Source of the DNA: Isosphaera sp.
Lineage (GTDB): Bacteria; Planctomycetota; Planctomycetia; Gemmatales; Gemmataceae
Direction of reading: 5' to 3'
Length of the DNA stretch: 64,000 nucleotides
Assembly (NCBI GenBank): GCA_013822345.1
Contig: PNKH01000012.1
Coordinates: 35,210 to 99,209 of the forward strand
Position 1 is the stretch's first letter, and each line of letters begins with the position of its first letter. Below, one piece after another: positions 42,109-50,343 of this stretch. The notes under the pieces are model-generated. The model was given only the letters and a program-made list of their open reading frames with translations, ran no database searches and was not told where the DNA came from. Position numbers and translations under genes: made by a program.

Positions 42109-42314
42109 GGGAGGCTCCGACGGGCGGGGGAGAGGAGGGTGGGCCACTCCCGCCGATCTTACCCGTTCGGACGTCCGGCCGCGCTTCGGATTTACTCCCC
42201 CGTTACGCCGGCGGGGCGTCCCGCGGCCCGCCCCTCCCCCGCGGTCGCCGTTCGCCCGGGCCGGCCGTGGTTATTTTGTGGTGAGAAACGTGTGGCAACG
42301 CCGGCCCACGCCGC

Positions 42315-42342
42315 TTGCGTTTCGCGGGCGGCGGCCGATAAT
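42315..42342 (+). promoter_or_regulatory. Candidate promoter of the first kinase gene
   Basis: TTGCGT (42315-42320), a 16-nt spacer and GATAAT (42337-42342), 43 nt before the kinase ATG. Confidence 0.45.
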
Positions 42343-42384
42343 CTTCCTTGCCACCCGCCCGGCACCCGCCCCCGGCCGCGACGC

Positions 42385-45264
42385 ATGACCACCACCAAGT
42401 GCCCGCACTGCGGCCAACTCCTCGCCGCCTCCCTCGGCGACGCCCCGCCGGCGTTCTGCATGCACTGCGGCGGGAAGCTCCGCGACACCCCGTCCACCCT
42501 CGGCCGGTCGAACGGGTCGCACGGGTCCCGCGGGTCGTCGGCCGGGTCCGGGATCCGCCCGGTCCCGGCCGCCCCCCAGCCGCCGCCGGAGTCGGTCGCC
42601 GGGTACCGGCTCACCCGGTTCATCGGGGCCGGCGGGATGGGCGAGGTGTACGAGGCCGAGGACCCGGAGACCGGTGACCGGGTGGCGGTCAAGCTGCTGT
42701 CGGCCGAGCTGGCGGCCAGCCCGACGGCGGTCGAGCGGTTCCTCCGGGAGGGGCAGCTGGCCAGCCGCCTGGCCCACCCCCGGTGCGTGTTCGTCCTGGC
42801 CGTCGGGGCGGACGCCGGGCGGCCGTACATCGTCATGGAGCTGATGCCGGGGGAGACGCTCAAGGACGTGATGGACCGGCAGGGCCGGCTCCCGCCGGAC
42901 GAGGCGGTGGCCCGCATCCTGGAGGTGATCGACGGGCTGGCCGAGGCCCACCGGGTCGGGATGATCCACCGGGACGTGAAGCCGTCGAACTGCTTCCTGA
43001 CGCCCGACGGCGGGGTGAAGGTCGGGGACTTCGGGCTGAGTAAGTCGCTGGCCGGGGGCGGGGACCAGAACCTGACCCGGACCGGGGCGTTCCTCGGGAC
43101 CGTGCTGTACGCCGCCCCGGAGCAGATCAAGGGGGAGCCGCTGGACTACCGGGCGGACGTGTACGCGGTCTGCGCCACCCTGTACTACCTGCTGTCCGGG
43201 CGGGCCCCGTTCCACCACGAGAACCCGACCGCTGTGGTCGCCCGGGTGATCTCCGAGGACGCCCCGCCGCTCCGCCGCGGGTGCCCGGACGTGCCGCGCG
43301 CCCTGGAGGCGGTGGTGATGCGCGGGCTGGAGCGGGACCGGGCGAGGCGGTGGGGGTCGCTGGACGAGCTGCGGGACGCCCTGGTCGCCGTCCTCCCGAG
43401 CCGCCAGCACCCGGCCCGCCCGCGCAGCCTGGCCGGGGCGTTCGCCCTGGACCTCGTCGTCCTGCTCGCGCTGCTGGCCGTCCCGGCCGAGGTCGCCGGG
43501 TGGTGGGCCGGGGCCGACCGGGGGTGGCTCGGGGCGGTCATCGGGGTGGTGGTGCTCGGGTACTTCGCCGTCGGGGAGGGGGTGTTCGGGGCGACCCCCG
43601 GGAAGTGGCTGCTCGGGCTGCGGGTCAGCCGGGTCGGGCAGGCCGGGCCGCCGGGCCTCGGGCGGGGCGTCGTCCGGACCGGGGTGTTCTTCGCCCTGCT
43701 CGGGCTGCTGGCCGCCCCGCTGGCGCTCCAGTACCAACTGGCCCGGGTGCTCGGGCCGGCCCTGGGCGGCGGGCTCGGGGGGTTCGTCCTGATCGCCGCC
43801 GCGGCCGGGCTGCTGGCCCAGCTGCGGGCCCGCGGCGGGCACCGCGGGCTGCACGACCGGGCGAGCGGGTGCCACGTCACCCGCCGCCCGATCCCGCCGC
43901 GGAAGCTGCGGCTGGTGTTCCGCCCGCTGGTCCCGCCGGGGGAGGGGCTGCCGGCCCCGCCGGCCCCGCTCCCGAAGTCGGTCGGCGGGTACCGGGTGAC
44001 CGGGCGGGTGGCGGTCGACCCGTCCGGGGAGCAGGTGTGGGGCGGGGTGGACGACCTGCTCGGGCGGGCGGTCCTGATCCGGCTCCGGCCCGGGGCCGGG
44101 CCGATGCCGTCGAGCCGGCCCGACCTCACCCTCCCGGTCCCCGGGGTGCCCGGCGGGTCGGGCATGTTCCGGGCGTACGCCCCGCCCCGCCCGACCCGGC
44201 TGCGGCCGCTCGGCAGCGGGCGGCTGAAGTGGGCCGGGGCCGGGTACGAGTGGGCGGCGTTCGCCGCCCCGCTCGGCGGCCCGCTGGCCGACGCGGTCGA
44301 CCAGGACCGCCCGCTCCGGTGGGCGGACGCCCGGTTCCTGCTGGAGCAGCTGGTGGAGGAGTTCCGGGCGTCCGAGTCGGACGGCACCACCCCGGCCCGG
44401 CTCGGGGTCGACCAGGTGTGGGCCGAGACCGGCGGGCGGGTGCAGTTGCTCGACTGCCCGGTGGCCGGCCGGTACCCGCCGGCCGCCTCCCCGGTGGCCC
44501 TGCTCCGGGAGGTCGCGTCCCTGGCCCTGGAGGGCCGCCCGCGGTCCGACCCGAAGCCGGTCCGGGCCGCGGTCCCGGCCCACGCCGTCGGGGTTCTGGA
44601 CCGGCTGTTCACCACCACCCCGCGGCTGGCCGACCTGCAGAAGGAGCTGGCCGAGACCCACGCCCACCCGCCGGAGGTGACCCGGGCGACCCGGGCGGCC
44701 CACCTCGGGATGCAGGCGGCGGCCGTGTTCCTCCCGCTGTTCGCCATGTTCGCCCTCGGCTTCGCCGCCGCCCCGCTCGCCGCCCGGAACGACGGGGCGG
44801 CGGCCCGGAGGGCCGAGCTGACCCTGCCGCAGCAGTGGTTCCTGGACTGGATGGACCGGAACATCCCGCCGGACCGGCGGGCGACCGCCGGCCTGTGGGA
44901 GTCGCCGGCCGCCCGGGCGCTGGCGGTCCTGGCCCTGATCCCGGTCGGGCTGGCGGTCGGGGCGGCCGGGCTGCGCGGCGGGGTGTCGATGGCGATGGCC
45001 GGGATCCGGGTCGTGCGGGACGACGGCCGGCCGGCGACCCGGTGGCAGTGCGGGGTGCGGGCGGCGCTGGTGTGGTTCCCGGTCGGGGCGCTGCTCCTGG
45101 CGGCCCCGCTGCTCCACCTGTACGACCCGGGGTGGTGGCACGTGGCCGCCGGGCTGTGGCTCCTGGCCCTCGGCCTGCTGCCGGTGTACGTCGCGGTCGC
45201 CCTCCGCAACCCGGACCGCCCGCCGCAGGACCGGATGGTGGGGACCCACCTGGTGCCGGCCTGA
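42385..45264 (+). CDS. Ser/Thr protein kinase with zinc ribbon, two RDD domains and a kinase-like second domain
   Basis: 959 residues. An N-terminal zinc ribbon (C6, C9, C25, C28) precedes an active-looking kinase at about 74-335: GAGGMGEVYEA, K103, HRDVKPSN (D197), DFG 215-217 and an APE-like AAPEQ. An RDD membrane domain follows at about 352-495. A second domain starting VGGYRVTGRVAVDPSG at about 531-765 resembles a kinase fold but lacks the HRD and DFG motifs. A second RDD-like membrane region lies at about 770-955. The start MTTTKCPHCGQ is supported by the zinc motif. Presumably it phosphorylates proteins at the membrane; the target is unknown. Confidence 0.9.
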   Translation: MTTTKCPHCGQLLAASLGDAPPAFCMHCGGKLRDTPSTLGRSNGSHGSRGSSAGSGIRPVPAAPQPPPESVAGYRLTRFIGAGGMGEVYEAEDPETGDRVAVKLLSAELAASPTAVERFLREGQLASRLAHPRCVFVLAVGADAGRPYIVMELMPGETLKDVMDRQGRLPPDEAVARILEVIDGLAEAHRVGMIHRDVKPSNCFLTPDGGVKVGDFGLSKSLAGGGDQNLTRTGAFLGTVLYAAPEQIKGEPLDYRADVYAVCATLYYLLSGRAPFHHENPTAVVARVISEDAPPLRRGCPDVPRALEAVVMRGLERDRARRWGSLDELRDALVAVLPSRQHPARPRSLAGAFALDLVVLLALLAVPAEVAGWWAGADRGWLGAVIGVVVLGYFAVGEGVFGATPGKWLLGLRVSRVGQAGPPGLGRGVVRTGVFFALLGLLAAPLALQYQLARVLGPALGGGLGGFVLIAAAAGLLAQLRARGGHRGLHDRASGCHVTRRPIPPRKLRLVFRPLVPPGEGLPAPPAPLPKSVGGYRVTGRVAVDPSGEQVWGGVDDLLGRAVLIRLRPGAGPMPSSRPDLTLPVPGVPGGSGMFRAYAPPRPTRLRPLGSGRLKWAGAGYEWAAFAAPLGGPLADAVDQDRPLRWADARFLLEQLVEEFRASESDGTTPARLGVDQVWAETGGRVQLLDCPVAGRYPPAASPVALLREVASLALEGRPRSDPKPVRAAVPAHAVGVLDRLFTTTPRLADLQKELAETHAHPPEVTRATRAAHLGMQAAAVFLPLFAMFALGFAAAPLAARNDGAAARRAELTLPQQWFLDWMDRNIPPDRRATAGLWESPAARALAVLALIPVGLAVGAAGLRGGVSMAMAGIRVVRDDGRPATRWQCGVRAALVWFPVGALLLAAPLLHLYDPGWWHVAAGLWLLALGLLPVYVAVALRNPDRPPQDRMVGTHLVPA

Positions 45265-45277
45265 CACCCGGTCGCGC

Positions 45278-45341
45278 CTCCGGTTCGCCGCTTGCGGCGT
45301 TGCGCTCCGGGTGGCGCAACGCCGCAAGCGGCGAACCGGAG
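45278..45341. repeat. REP-type palindrome, family 1 (copy 5)
   Basis: Perfect 27-bp arms (45278-45304, 45315-45341) 14 nt after the first kinase gene; probably also works as a transcription stop. Confidence 0.9.
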
Positions 45342-45364
45342 ACACCACGGCGACACCTTCCGAA

Positions 45365-45394
45365 TTGACACCATCCCGATTTCCGAGCTATACT
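45365..45394 (+). promoter_or_regulatory. Strong promoter of the second kinase gene, with long leader
   Basis: Perfect TTGACA (45365-45370), an 18-nt spacer and TATACT (45389-45394). With the chosen start the leader would be about 190 nt long. Confidence 0.7.
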
Positions 45395-45588
45395 TGTGGG
45401 AGTTTGAATCCCTCACTCGTCTGAACGGCGGGCACGACGCCCGCTGTCGTCGGCTCAGGACGACCCGTTTCGCCCTCCCCGGCGGCCCGGGGTTTGCGGC
45501 GACTATCTTCGACCTGCCGCCCCTTCTCCCGGCGGCCTCGCGGAACGGAACCGTTGCGGGCCCCGCCCGCCGCCGTGGTGCGACCGGA

Positions 45589-48500
45589 ATGCCCACCCCG
45601 CCCGACCCGCCGTCCGGCCGGCGCCCCGCGGACCCGCCCGCGCCGGGCCCGGCCCGGCCGTCGTCCCGTTCCGGGACGAACGGCGGGCCGCCCGCCGACC
45701 CGCTGTCGGAGATCCTCCGCGGCCCCGGGTCGTCGCGCCGCGGGACCGGGTCCGACATCCTCCAGGCGCTCGGGCCGGCCAACACCGACGACGCGCCGAC
45801 CGTCATCACCCAGCACAACCCGAACCGCCCCCCCGCCCCGCCGCCCCCGACCCCGCTCCCGGTCAGCGGCGACCCGCCGTCGGTCGCCGGCCGGCGGCTC
45901 GGGCACTACGAGCTGATCGAGGCCGTCGGGTCCGGCGGGATGGCCGCGGTCCTCAAGGCCCGGGACCTGGAACTCGGCCGCCTGGTCGCCCTGAAGATCC
46001 TCCCGCCGGAGGCGGCCCGCGACCCGGAGGGCGTGACCCGGTTCCGCCAGGAGGCCCGGGCCGCCGCCCGGCTCGACCACGAGAACGTCGCCCGGGTGTA
46101 CTCCACCGGCGAGGACCAGGGCCTCCACTTCATCGCCTTCGAGTTCGTCGAGGGGGTGAACCTCCGGGTCCTGATCGACCGCCGCGGCACCGTCCCGGCC
46201 GCCGAGTGCGTCGGGTACATGATCCAGGTGGCCGCCGGCCTGACCCACGCCGCCGAGCGCGGCATCGTCCACCGGGACATCAAGCCGAGCAACATCGTCA
46301 TCACCCCGGACCGGCGGGCCAAGATCGTCGACATGGGCCTAGCCCGGCAGCTCGACGCCGCCCCGGTGGCCGGCGGGGTGACCCAGTCCGGGGTCACCCT
46401 CGGGACGTTCGACTACATCTCCCCCGAGCAGGCCCTCGACCCGCGCCGGGCCGACGTCCGGAGCGACATCTACTCCCTCGGCTGCACCTTCTACCACGCC
46501 CTCACCGGCCGGCCGCCGGTCCCGGAGGGGACGGCCGCCAAGAAGCTCCACGCCCACCAGCACGTCGACCCGCTCGACCCACGGCAGATCAACCCGCTGG
46601 TCCCGGACGAGCTGGCCGCGGTGCTGGCCCGGATGATGGCGAAGGACCCGGCCCGCCGGTACCAGACCCCGGCCGACCTGATCGCCGACCTGAAGGGCGT
46701 CGCCCTGCGGCTGCGGCTCTCCCCGGACGCGGTCGGCCAGGACTCGGTGGTGCGGGCGGTGCCGGCCGGCGGGCCGGTCCTGCCGCAGCCGCCGCGGCTG
46801 AAGCTCGGGTGGGCGCTCGGGCTGGCGGCGGCCGGGGCCGCGGTCGCCGCCCTGGCCCTGTCCGCCGGCGACCCGGACCGCCGCCCGGCCGCCCCGCCGT
46901 GGGAAGACCGGGGCGCGTCCGGCAAGGACAACCCGTTCGCCGGTATCGGGTCGGGCGGCCCCAACTTGGCCACCCCGGCGGCGGACGGCCCCGTCCGGAC
47001 GGCCGAGGAACTCGCCACCCGCCTCGCCGACCCGGCCACCACCCGGGTCGAGCTGGCCGGGGTCCGGTTCGACCTGACCACCTTCCCGGGGGTGGCGTTC
47101 GACGGGAAGCGGCTCGACCTGGTCGGGGCGGCCGACGGCGGCACCGTGATCCGGGTGAAGGCGCTCTCCCCGGGCGCCGACGCCGACCGGGCCGGGACGC
47201 TCGGCCTGAAGGCCGACGGGGCGGTGACCGTGTCCCAGGTGCGGTTCGAGGTCCGGCCGGCCGACGCCGAGTGGGACGCGGCCGGGCTGACCGTCACCGA
47301 CGCCGCCGACGTGACCCTGCGCGACTGCGTGTTCGTCCCGCCGGTCGGGCGGCCGGTCGGGTCGGTCCGGGTCGTCCGGTCCGGGGACGGGACGGCCAAG
47401 GTGGCGGTCGAGCGGTGCGTGTTCGGCCCCGGGGCGTTCGCCGTCGCCCTCCCCGACCTCGCCGCCCTCACCGTCACCGACTCCGGGTTCGGGCCGCAGA
47501 CCGTCGCCGTCCGGTCCGGGGACGAGGACGAGGCGGGGCCGCGGGTGGTGGCCGTCGACTTGCGGCGGTCGTCGTTCCTCCTCGACCCGTCCTCGGCCGT
47601 GGTCGGCGGCCCGCCGGGTCGACCGGGAGAGACGGTCCGGGTGACGGCCGGGTGGTGCGTGTTCGCCCTGGCGGGGGCGCCGGCCCCGACCGCCCGGCCG
47701 GTCCTGGTCCGTGCCGGGGAGAGCCCCGGGACGTACCACTTCGCCGGGGAGGCGGGGCGGAAGAACGCGTACTACGGGGTCGCGGCCCTCGGGCTGACGG
47801 CCGGCGGGGAGGCGAAGACGTTGACGTTCGAGGAGGCCGTCCGGGACGGGCACGATGTCCGGGACGCCGGGGCGGTGGCCCTGGCCCGCCGGCCGTGGGG
47901 CGAGACCGACCCGACCGCCGCCCTCGCCGGGGAGTACCCGTACCGCGCCTTCGCCCTGGGGCTGACCGAGTTCCAGCTCGCCCTCCCGGACGACCGGAAC
48001 ACGGCGCTGATCGGGGCCCAGTTCCACGTCGTCGGGACCAACGTCCGCCGGGCGTACCCCCCCGGCCTGACGTGGCCGCCGGACCTGCCGAAGGACCCGT
48101 CCGCGGCCGGCCCGCGGACCCTGGTCTGGGACCCGGCGGCGGCGGACAAGGAGGCGGAGGGCGGGACGTTCAACGACCTCCCGTCGCTGCTCCGGAAGGT
48201 CCGGGCCGGGGACACGGTCCGGATCCGGCACGACGGCCAGCTCGCGGTCGAGCAGGTGCGGGTCAAGCCTCGGGCCGGGGACGGGTCGGCGGTGACGTTC
48301 GAGCCGCACCCGGGGTCGGCCCCGGTCCTGACCGCGGCCGGGGGCGAGGAGCTGAGCCAGGTGCTGTTCCGGGTGCAGTCCGGGGCGGTGGTGTTCCGGA
48401 ACCTGCAGTTCAAGCTGAAGCCGTCCCGCCCGCGGAACCCGCAGCGGGTGGCCGCCGCCCAGTTGCTCGGGGCCGAGTCGTGCACCTTCCAGGAGTGCGC

Positions 48501-49278
48501 CTTCACCCTGGCCGAGGAGGACGAGGGGCGGGTGGCCGCGGTCCTGGTCGACGACCCGGACGAGGTGATGATGGCCGACGGGGCGAACCGCCCGGCCCCG
48601 AAGGTGCGGTTCGACAAGTGCGTCGTCCGCGGGAAGGGCCGCGGGGTGTGGGTGCCGGTCAGCCGGCCGGTCGAGGTCGACCTGGTCCAGACGCTGTCGG
48701 CCCTGGACGGCCCGGTGTTCGCCGCCGAGGCGAGGGGGAAGCCGGCGGAGGCGGCCCGGTCGGCCCTGCGGCTGACCCGGTCGACGGTGTTCGCCGGCGG
48801 GCCGGTGGTCGAACTGAAGGCCGGGCGGGCCGGGGAGGCCGCCCTGGTCCGGCTGGCGGTGTCGGCGGACGAGACGCTGTTCGCCGCCGTCCCGAACGCC
48901 GGCCGGCCGCTGGTCGAGCTGGACGGGGTCGACCCGGCCGACGTGACCGGGAACAACCCGGTGCTGGCGCGGGGGGAGTGGAAGGCGAACCGGTACGCGA
49001 ACTTCGACGCCGCCGCGGTGGTGATGGTCGCCCGGCCGGCGGACGGGGCGGCCGCCAAGGAGTGGAACTGGGACCAGTGGGTGAGCTTCGCCGGGGAGCT
49101 GGTCCGGCCGGTCGGGGCGGTGAAGTTCGAGGCGGCCCCGGGCGGGCTGCGGGACCTGGCCGCGGTCAAGCCGGCGGACGCGGCCGTCAAGGCGGTCGAC
49201 TTCCCGGACCTGCCGGACGCGAAGCCGGCCGACGCCGGGGTGAGCGAGAAGCTGCCGACCCCGGCGAACGAGCCGTGA
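45589..49278 (+). CDS. Ser/Thr protein kinase with transmembrane helix and beta-helix ectodomain
   Basis: 1229 residues. After a Pro-rich cytoplasmic lead, the kinase domain runs at about 104-390: GSGGMAAVLKARD, VALKIL, HRDIKPSN (D about 230), DMG in place of DFG (about 248) and YISPEQA. A membrane helix lies at about 407-428. The rest (about 460-1190) is a beta-rich region with parallel-beta-helix character (VTVSQVRFEV, DVTLRDCVF, VVFRNLQFKL), expected outside the membrane as a sensor or carbohydrate-binding part. The ATG at 45589 is chosen because the earlier part of the frame covers the promoter and a REP copy; it is the least certain point. Confidence 0.87.
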   Translation: MPTPPDPPSGRRPADPPAPGPARPSSRSGTNGGPPADPLSEILRGPGSSRRGTGSDILQALGPANTDDAPTVITQHNPNRPPAPPPPTPLPVSGDPPSVAGRRLGHYELIEAVGSGGMAAVLKARDLELGRLVALKILPPEAARDPEGVTRFRQEARAAARLDHENVARVYSTGEDQGLHFIAFEFVEGVNLRVLIDRRGTVPAAECVGYMIQVAAGLTHAAERGIVHRDIKPSNIVITPDRRAKIVDMGLARQLDAAPVAGGVTQSGVTLGTFDYISPEQALDPRRADVRSDIYSLGCTFYHALTGRPPVPEGTAAKKLHAHQHVDPLDPRQINPLVPDELAAVLARMMAKDPARRYQTPADLIADLKGVALRLRLSPDAVGQDSVVRAVPAGGPVLPQPPRLKLGWALGLAAAGAAVAALALSAGDPDRRPAAPPWEDRGASGKDNPFAGIGSGGPNLATPAADGPVRTAEELATRLADPATTRVELAGVRFDLTTFPGVAFDGKRLDLVGAADGGTVIRVKALSPGADADRAGTLGLKADGAVTVSQVRFEVRPADAEWDAAGLTVTDAADVTLRDCVFVPPVGRPVGSVRVVRSGDGTAKVAVERCVFGPGAFAVALPDLAALTVTDSGFGPQTVAVRSGDEDEAGPRVVAVDLRRSSFLLDPSSAVVGGPPGRPGETVRVTAGWCVFALAGAPAPTARPVLVRAGESPGTYHFAGEAGRKNAYYGVAALGLTAGGEAKTLTFEEAVRDGHDVRDAGAVALARRPWGETDPTAALAGEYPYRAFALGLTEFQLALPDDRNTALIGAQFHVVGTNVRRAYPPGLTWPPDLPKDPSAAGPRTLVWDPAAADKEAEGGTFNDLPSLLRKVRAGDTVRIRHDGQLAVEQVRVKPRAGDGSAVTFEPHPGSAPVLTAAGGEELSQVLFRVQSGAVVFRNLQFKLKPSRPRNPQRVAAAQLLGAESCTFQECAFTLAEEDEGRVAAVLVDDPDEVMMADGANRPAPKVRFDKCVVRGKGRGVWVPVSRPVEVDLVQTLSALDGPVFAAEARGKPAEAARSALRLTRSTVFAGGPVVELKAGRAGEAALVRLAVSADETLFAAVPNAGRPLVELDGVDPADVTGNNPVLARGEWKANRYANFDAAAVVMVARPADGAAAKEWNWDQWVSFAGELVRPVGAVKFEAAPGGLRDLAAVKPADAAVKAVDFPDLPDAKPADAGVSEKLPTPANEP

Positions 49279-49290
49279 GGGCGCGGCGGC

Positions 49291-49354
49291 GGGTCCGAGC
49301 CCGAGCGCCAGCGAGGGTCGAGCGAAGACCTCGCTGGCGCTCGGGCTCGGACCC
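49291..49354. repeat. Long palindrome after the second kinase gene
   Basis: Perfect 26-bp arms (49291-49316, 49329-49354), core GTCCGAGCCCGAGCGCCAGC. A scrambled relative lies near 26498-26543. Confidence 0.88.
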
Positions 49355-49450
49355 GACCTCATTTCGTACCCGCCCGGTGGCATCCCGCCGCCCCGCCTGA
49401 TACCCTTTCCTGTACTCGCCTCCCCGAGACCTCCCCTCGGAACCCCGCAC

Positions 49451-50176
49451 ATGGCCCGCCCCGCCGCCGCCCTCCTCGGCGTCCTCCTCCCGGCCCTCGC
49501 CCTCGCCGCCGACAAGCCGGCCACCGGGTTCGTCGACAAGACGTTCAAGAACGCCGACGGCGCCACCTCGCCGTACGTCCTGTTCGTCCCGAAGGGGTAC
49601 GACGGGACGAAGGAGTACCCGGTCATCCTGTTCCTGCACGGGGCCGGGGAGACGAAGGGCGGGAAGAAGATGCCGGTCGAGGTCGGGATCGGCCCGGCGG
49701 TCAAGAAGCGGGAGAAGGACTTCCCGTTCCTGGTGGTGATCCCGCAGGCGGAGACGAAGGGGTGGCAGGCCGACGGCCCGAACGCGAAGCGGGCGCTGGC
49801 GATGCTCGACGAGGTGAACAAGGAGTACAAGACCGACCCGAAGCGGCAGTACCTGTCCGGGCTGTCGATGGGCGGGTACGGGACGTGGAGCGTGGCCGCC
49901 GCCCACCCGGACCGGTTCGCCGCCATCGTCCCGATCTGCGGCGGCGGCAACCCGAAGGACGCGGCCAAGATCAAGGACCTGCCGTGCTGGTGCTTCCACG
50001 GCGACGCGGACACGGCCGTCCCGGTGGCCCGGTCGCGGGAGATGATCGAGGCGCTGAAGGCCGCCGGCGGGAAGCCGAAGTACACCGAGTACCCGAAGGT
50101 CGGGCACAACTCGTGGGACGCGGCCTACGGCACCGACGAGCTGTTCACCTGGCTGCTCGAGCAGAAGAAGAAGTAG
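49451..50176 (+). CDS. Secreted alpha/beta-hydrolase (esterase/prolyl oligopeptidase-like)
   Basis: 241 residues. A signal peptide ends near ALAAD (about residue 20). The hydrolase core shows VPKGYDGTKEYPVILFLHGAG (oxyanion region), nucleophile motif GLSMGG, acid HGDADTAVP and catalytic His VGHNSWD. These match secreted carboxylesterase/phospholipase-type proteins of the dienelactone hydrolase/feruloyl esterase group, common in planctomycetes as free enzymes or domains. The likely role is hydrolysis of esters outside the cytoplasm; the substrate is unknown. Confidence 0.88.
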   Translation: MARPAAALLGVLLPALALAADKPATGFVDKTFKNADGATSPYVLFVPKGYDGTKEYPVILFLHGAGETKGGKKMPVEVGIGPAVKKREKDFPFLVVIPQAETKGWQADGPNAKRALAMLDEVNKEYKTDPKRQYLSGLSMGGYGTWSVAAAHPDRFAAIVPICGGGNPKDAAKIKDLPCWCFHGDADTAVPVARSREMIEALKAAGGKPKYTEYPKVGHNSWDAAYGTDELFTWLLEQKKK

Positions 50177-50191
50177 CCGCGGCCCCGCGGC

Positions 50192-50299
50192 CGCCCGGGG
50201 TTGAAACCCCGGTCTATTGCCGGTGACCCCGTTGGGGTCAGGAAGAGTCTGGACCCCGAAGGGGTCACCGAGAATAGCCCGGGGTTTCAACCCCGGGCG
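50192..50299. repeat. Composite inverted-repeat element, family 5 (copy 2)
   Basis: Homologous to 32514-32623: terminal CGCCCGGGGTT/CCCCGGGCG arms, GTCTATTG near one end and GAATAGCCC near the other, central ACCCCGTTGGGGT hairpin and GGACCCCGAAGGGGTC. Both copies lie in the short gap before a Tat-exported protein gene. Confidence 0.82.
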
Positions 50300-50343
50300 G
50301 GCCGCCCCGGGCGGCCCAGACCACCACCCAAGGAGACCCTCCC

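Noticed and set aside
46339..50109. A 1256-codon minus-strand frame opposite the second kinase and the esterase
   Set aside because: Antisense to two well-supported genes, no start signal or motif.
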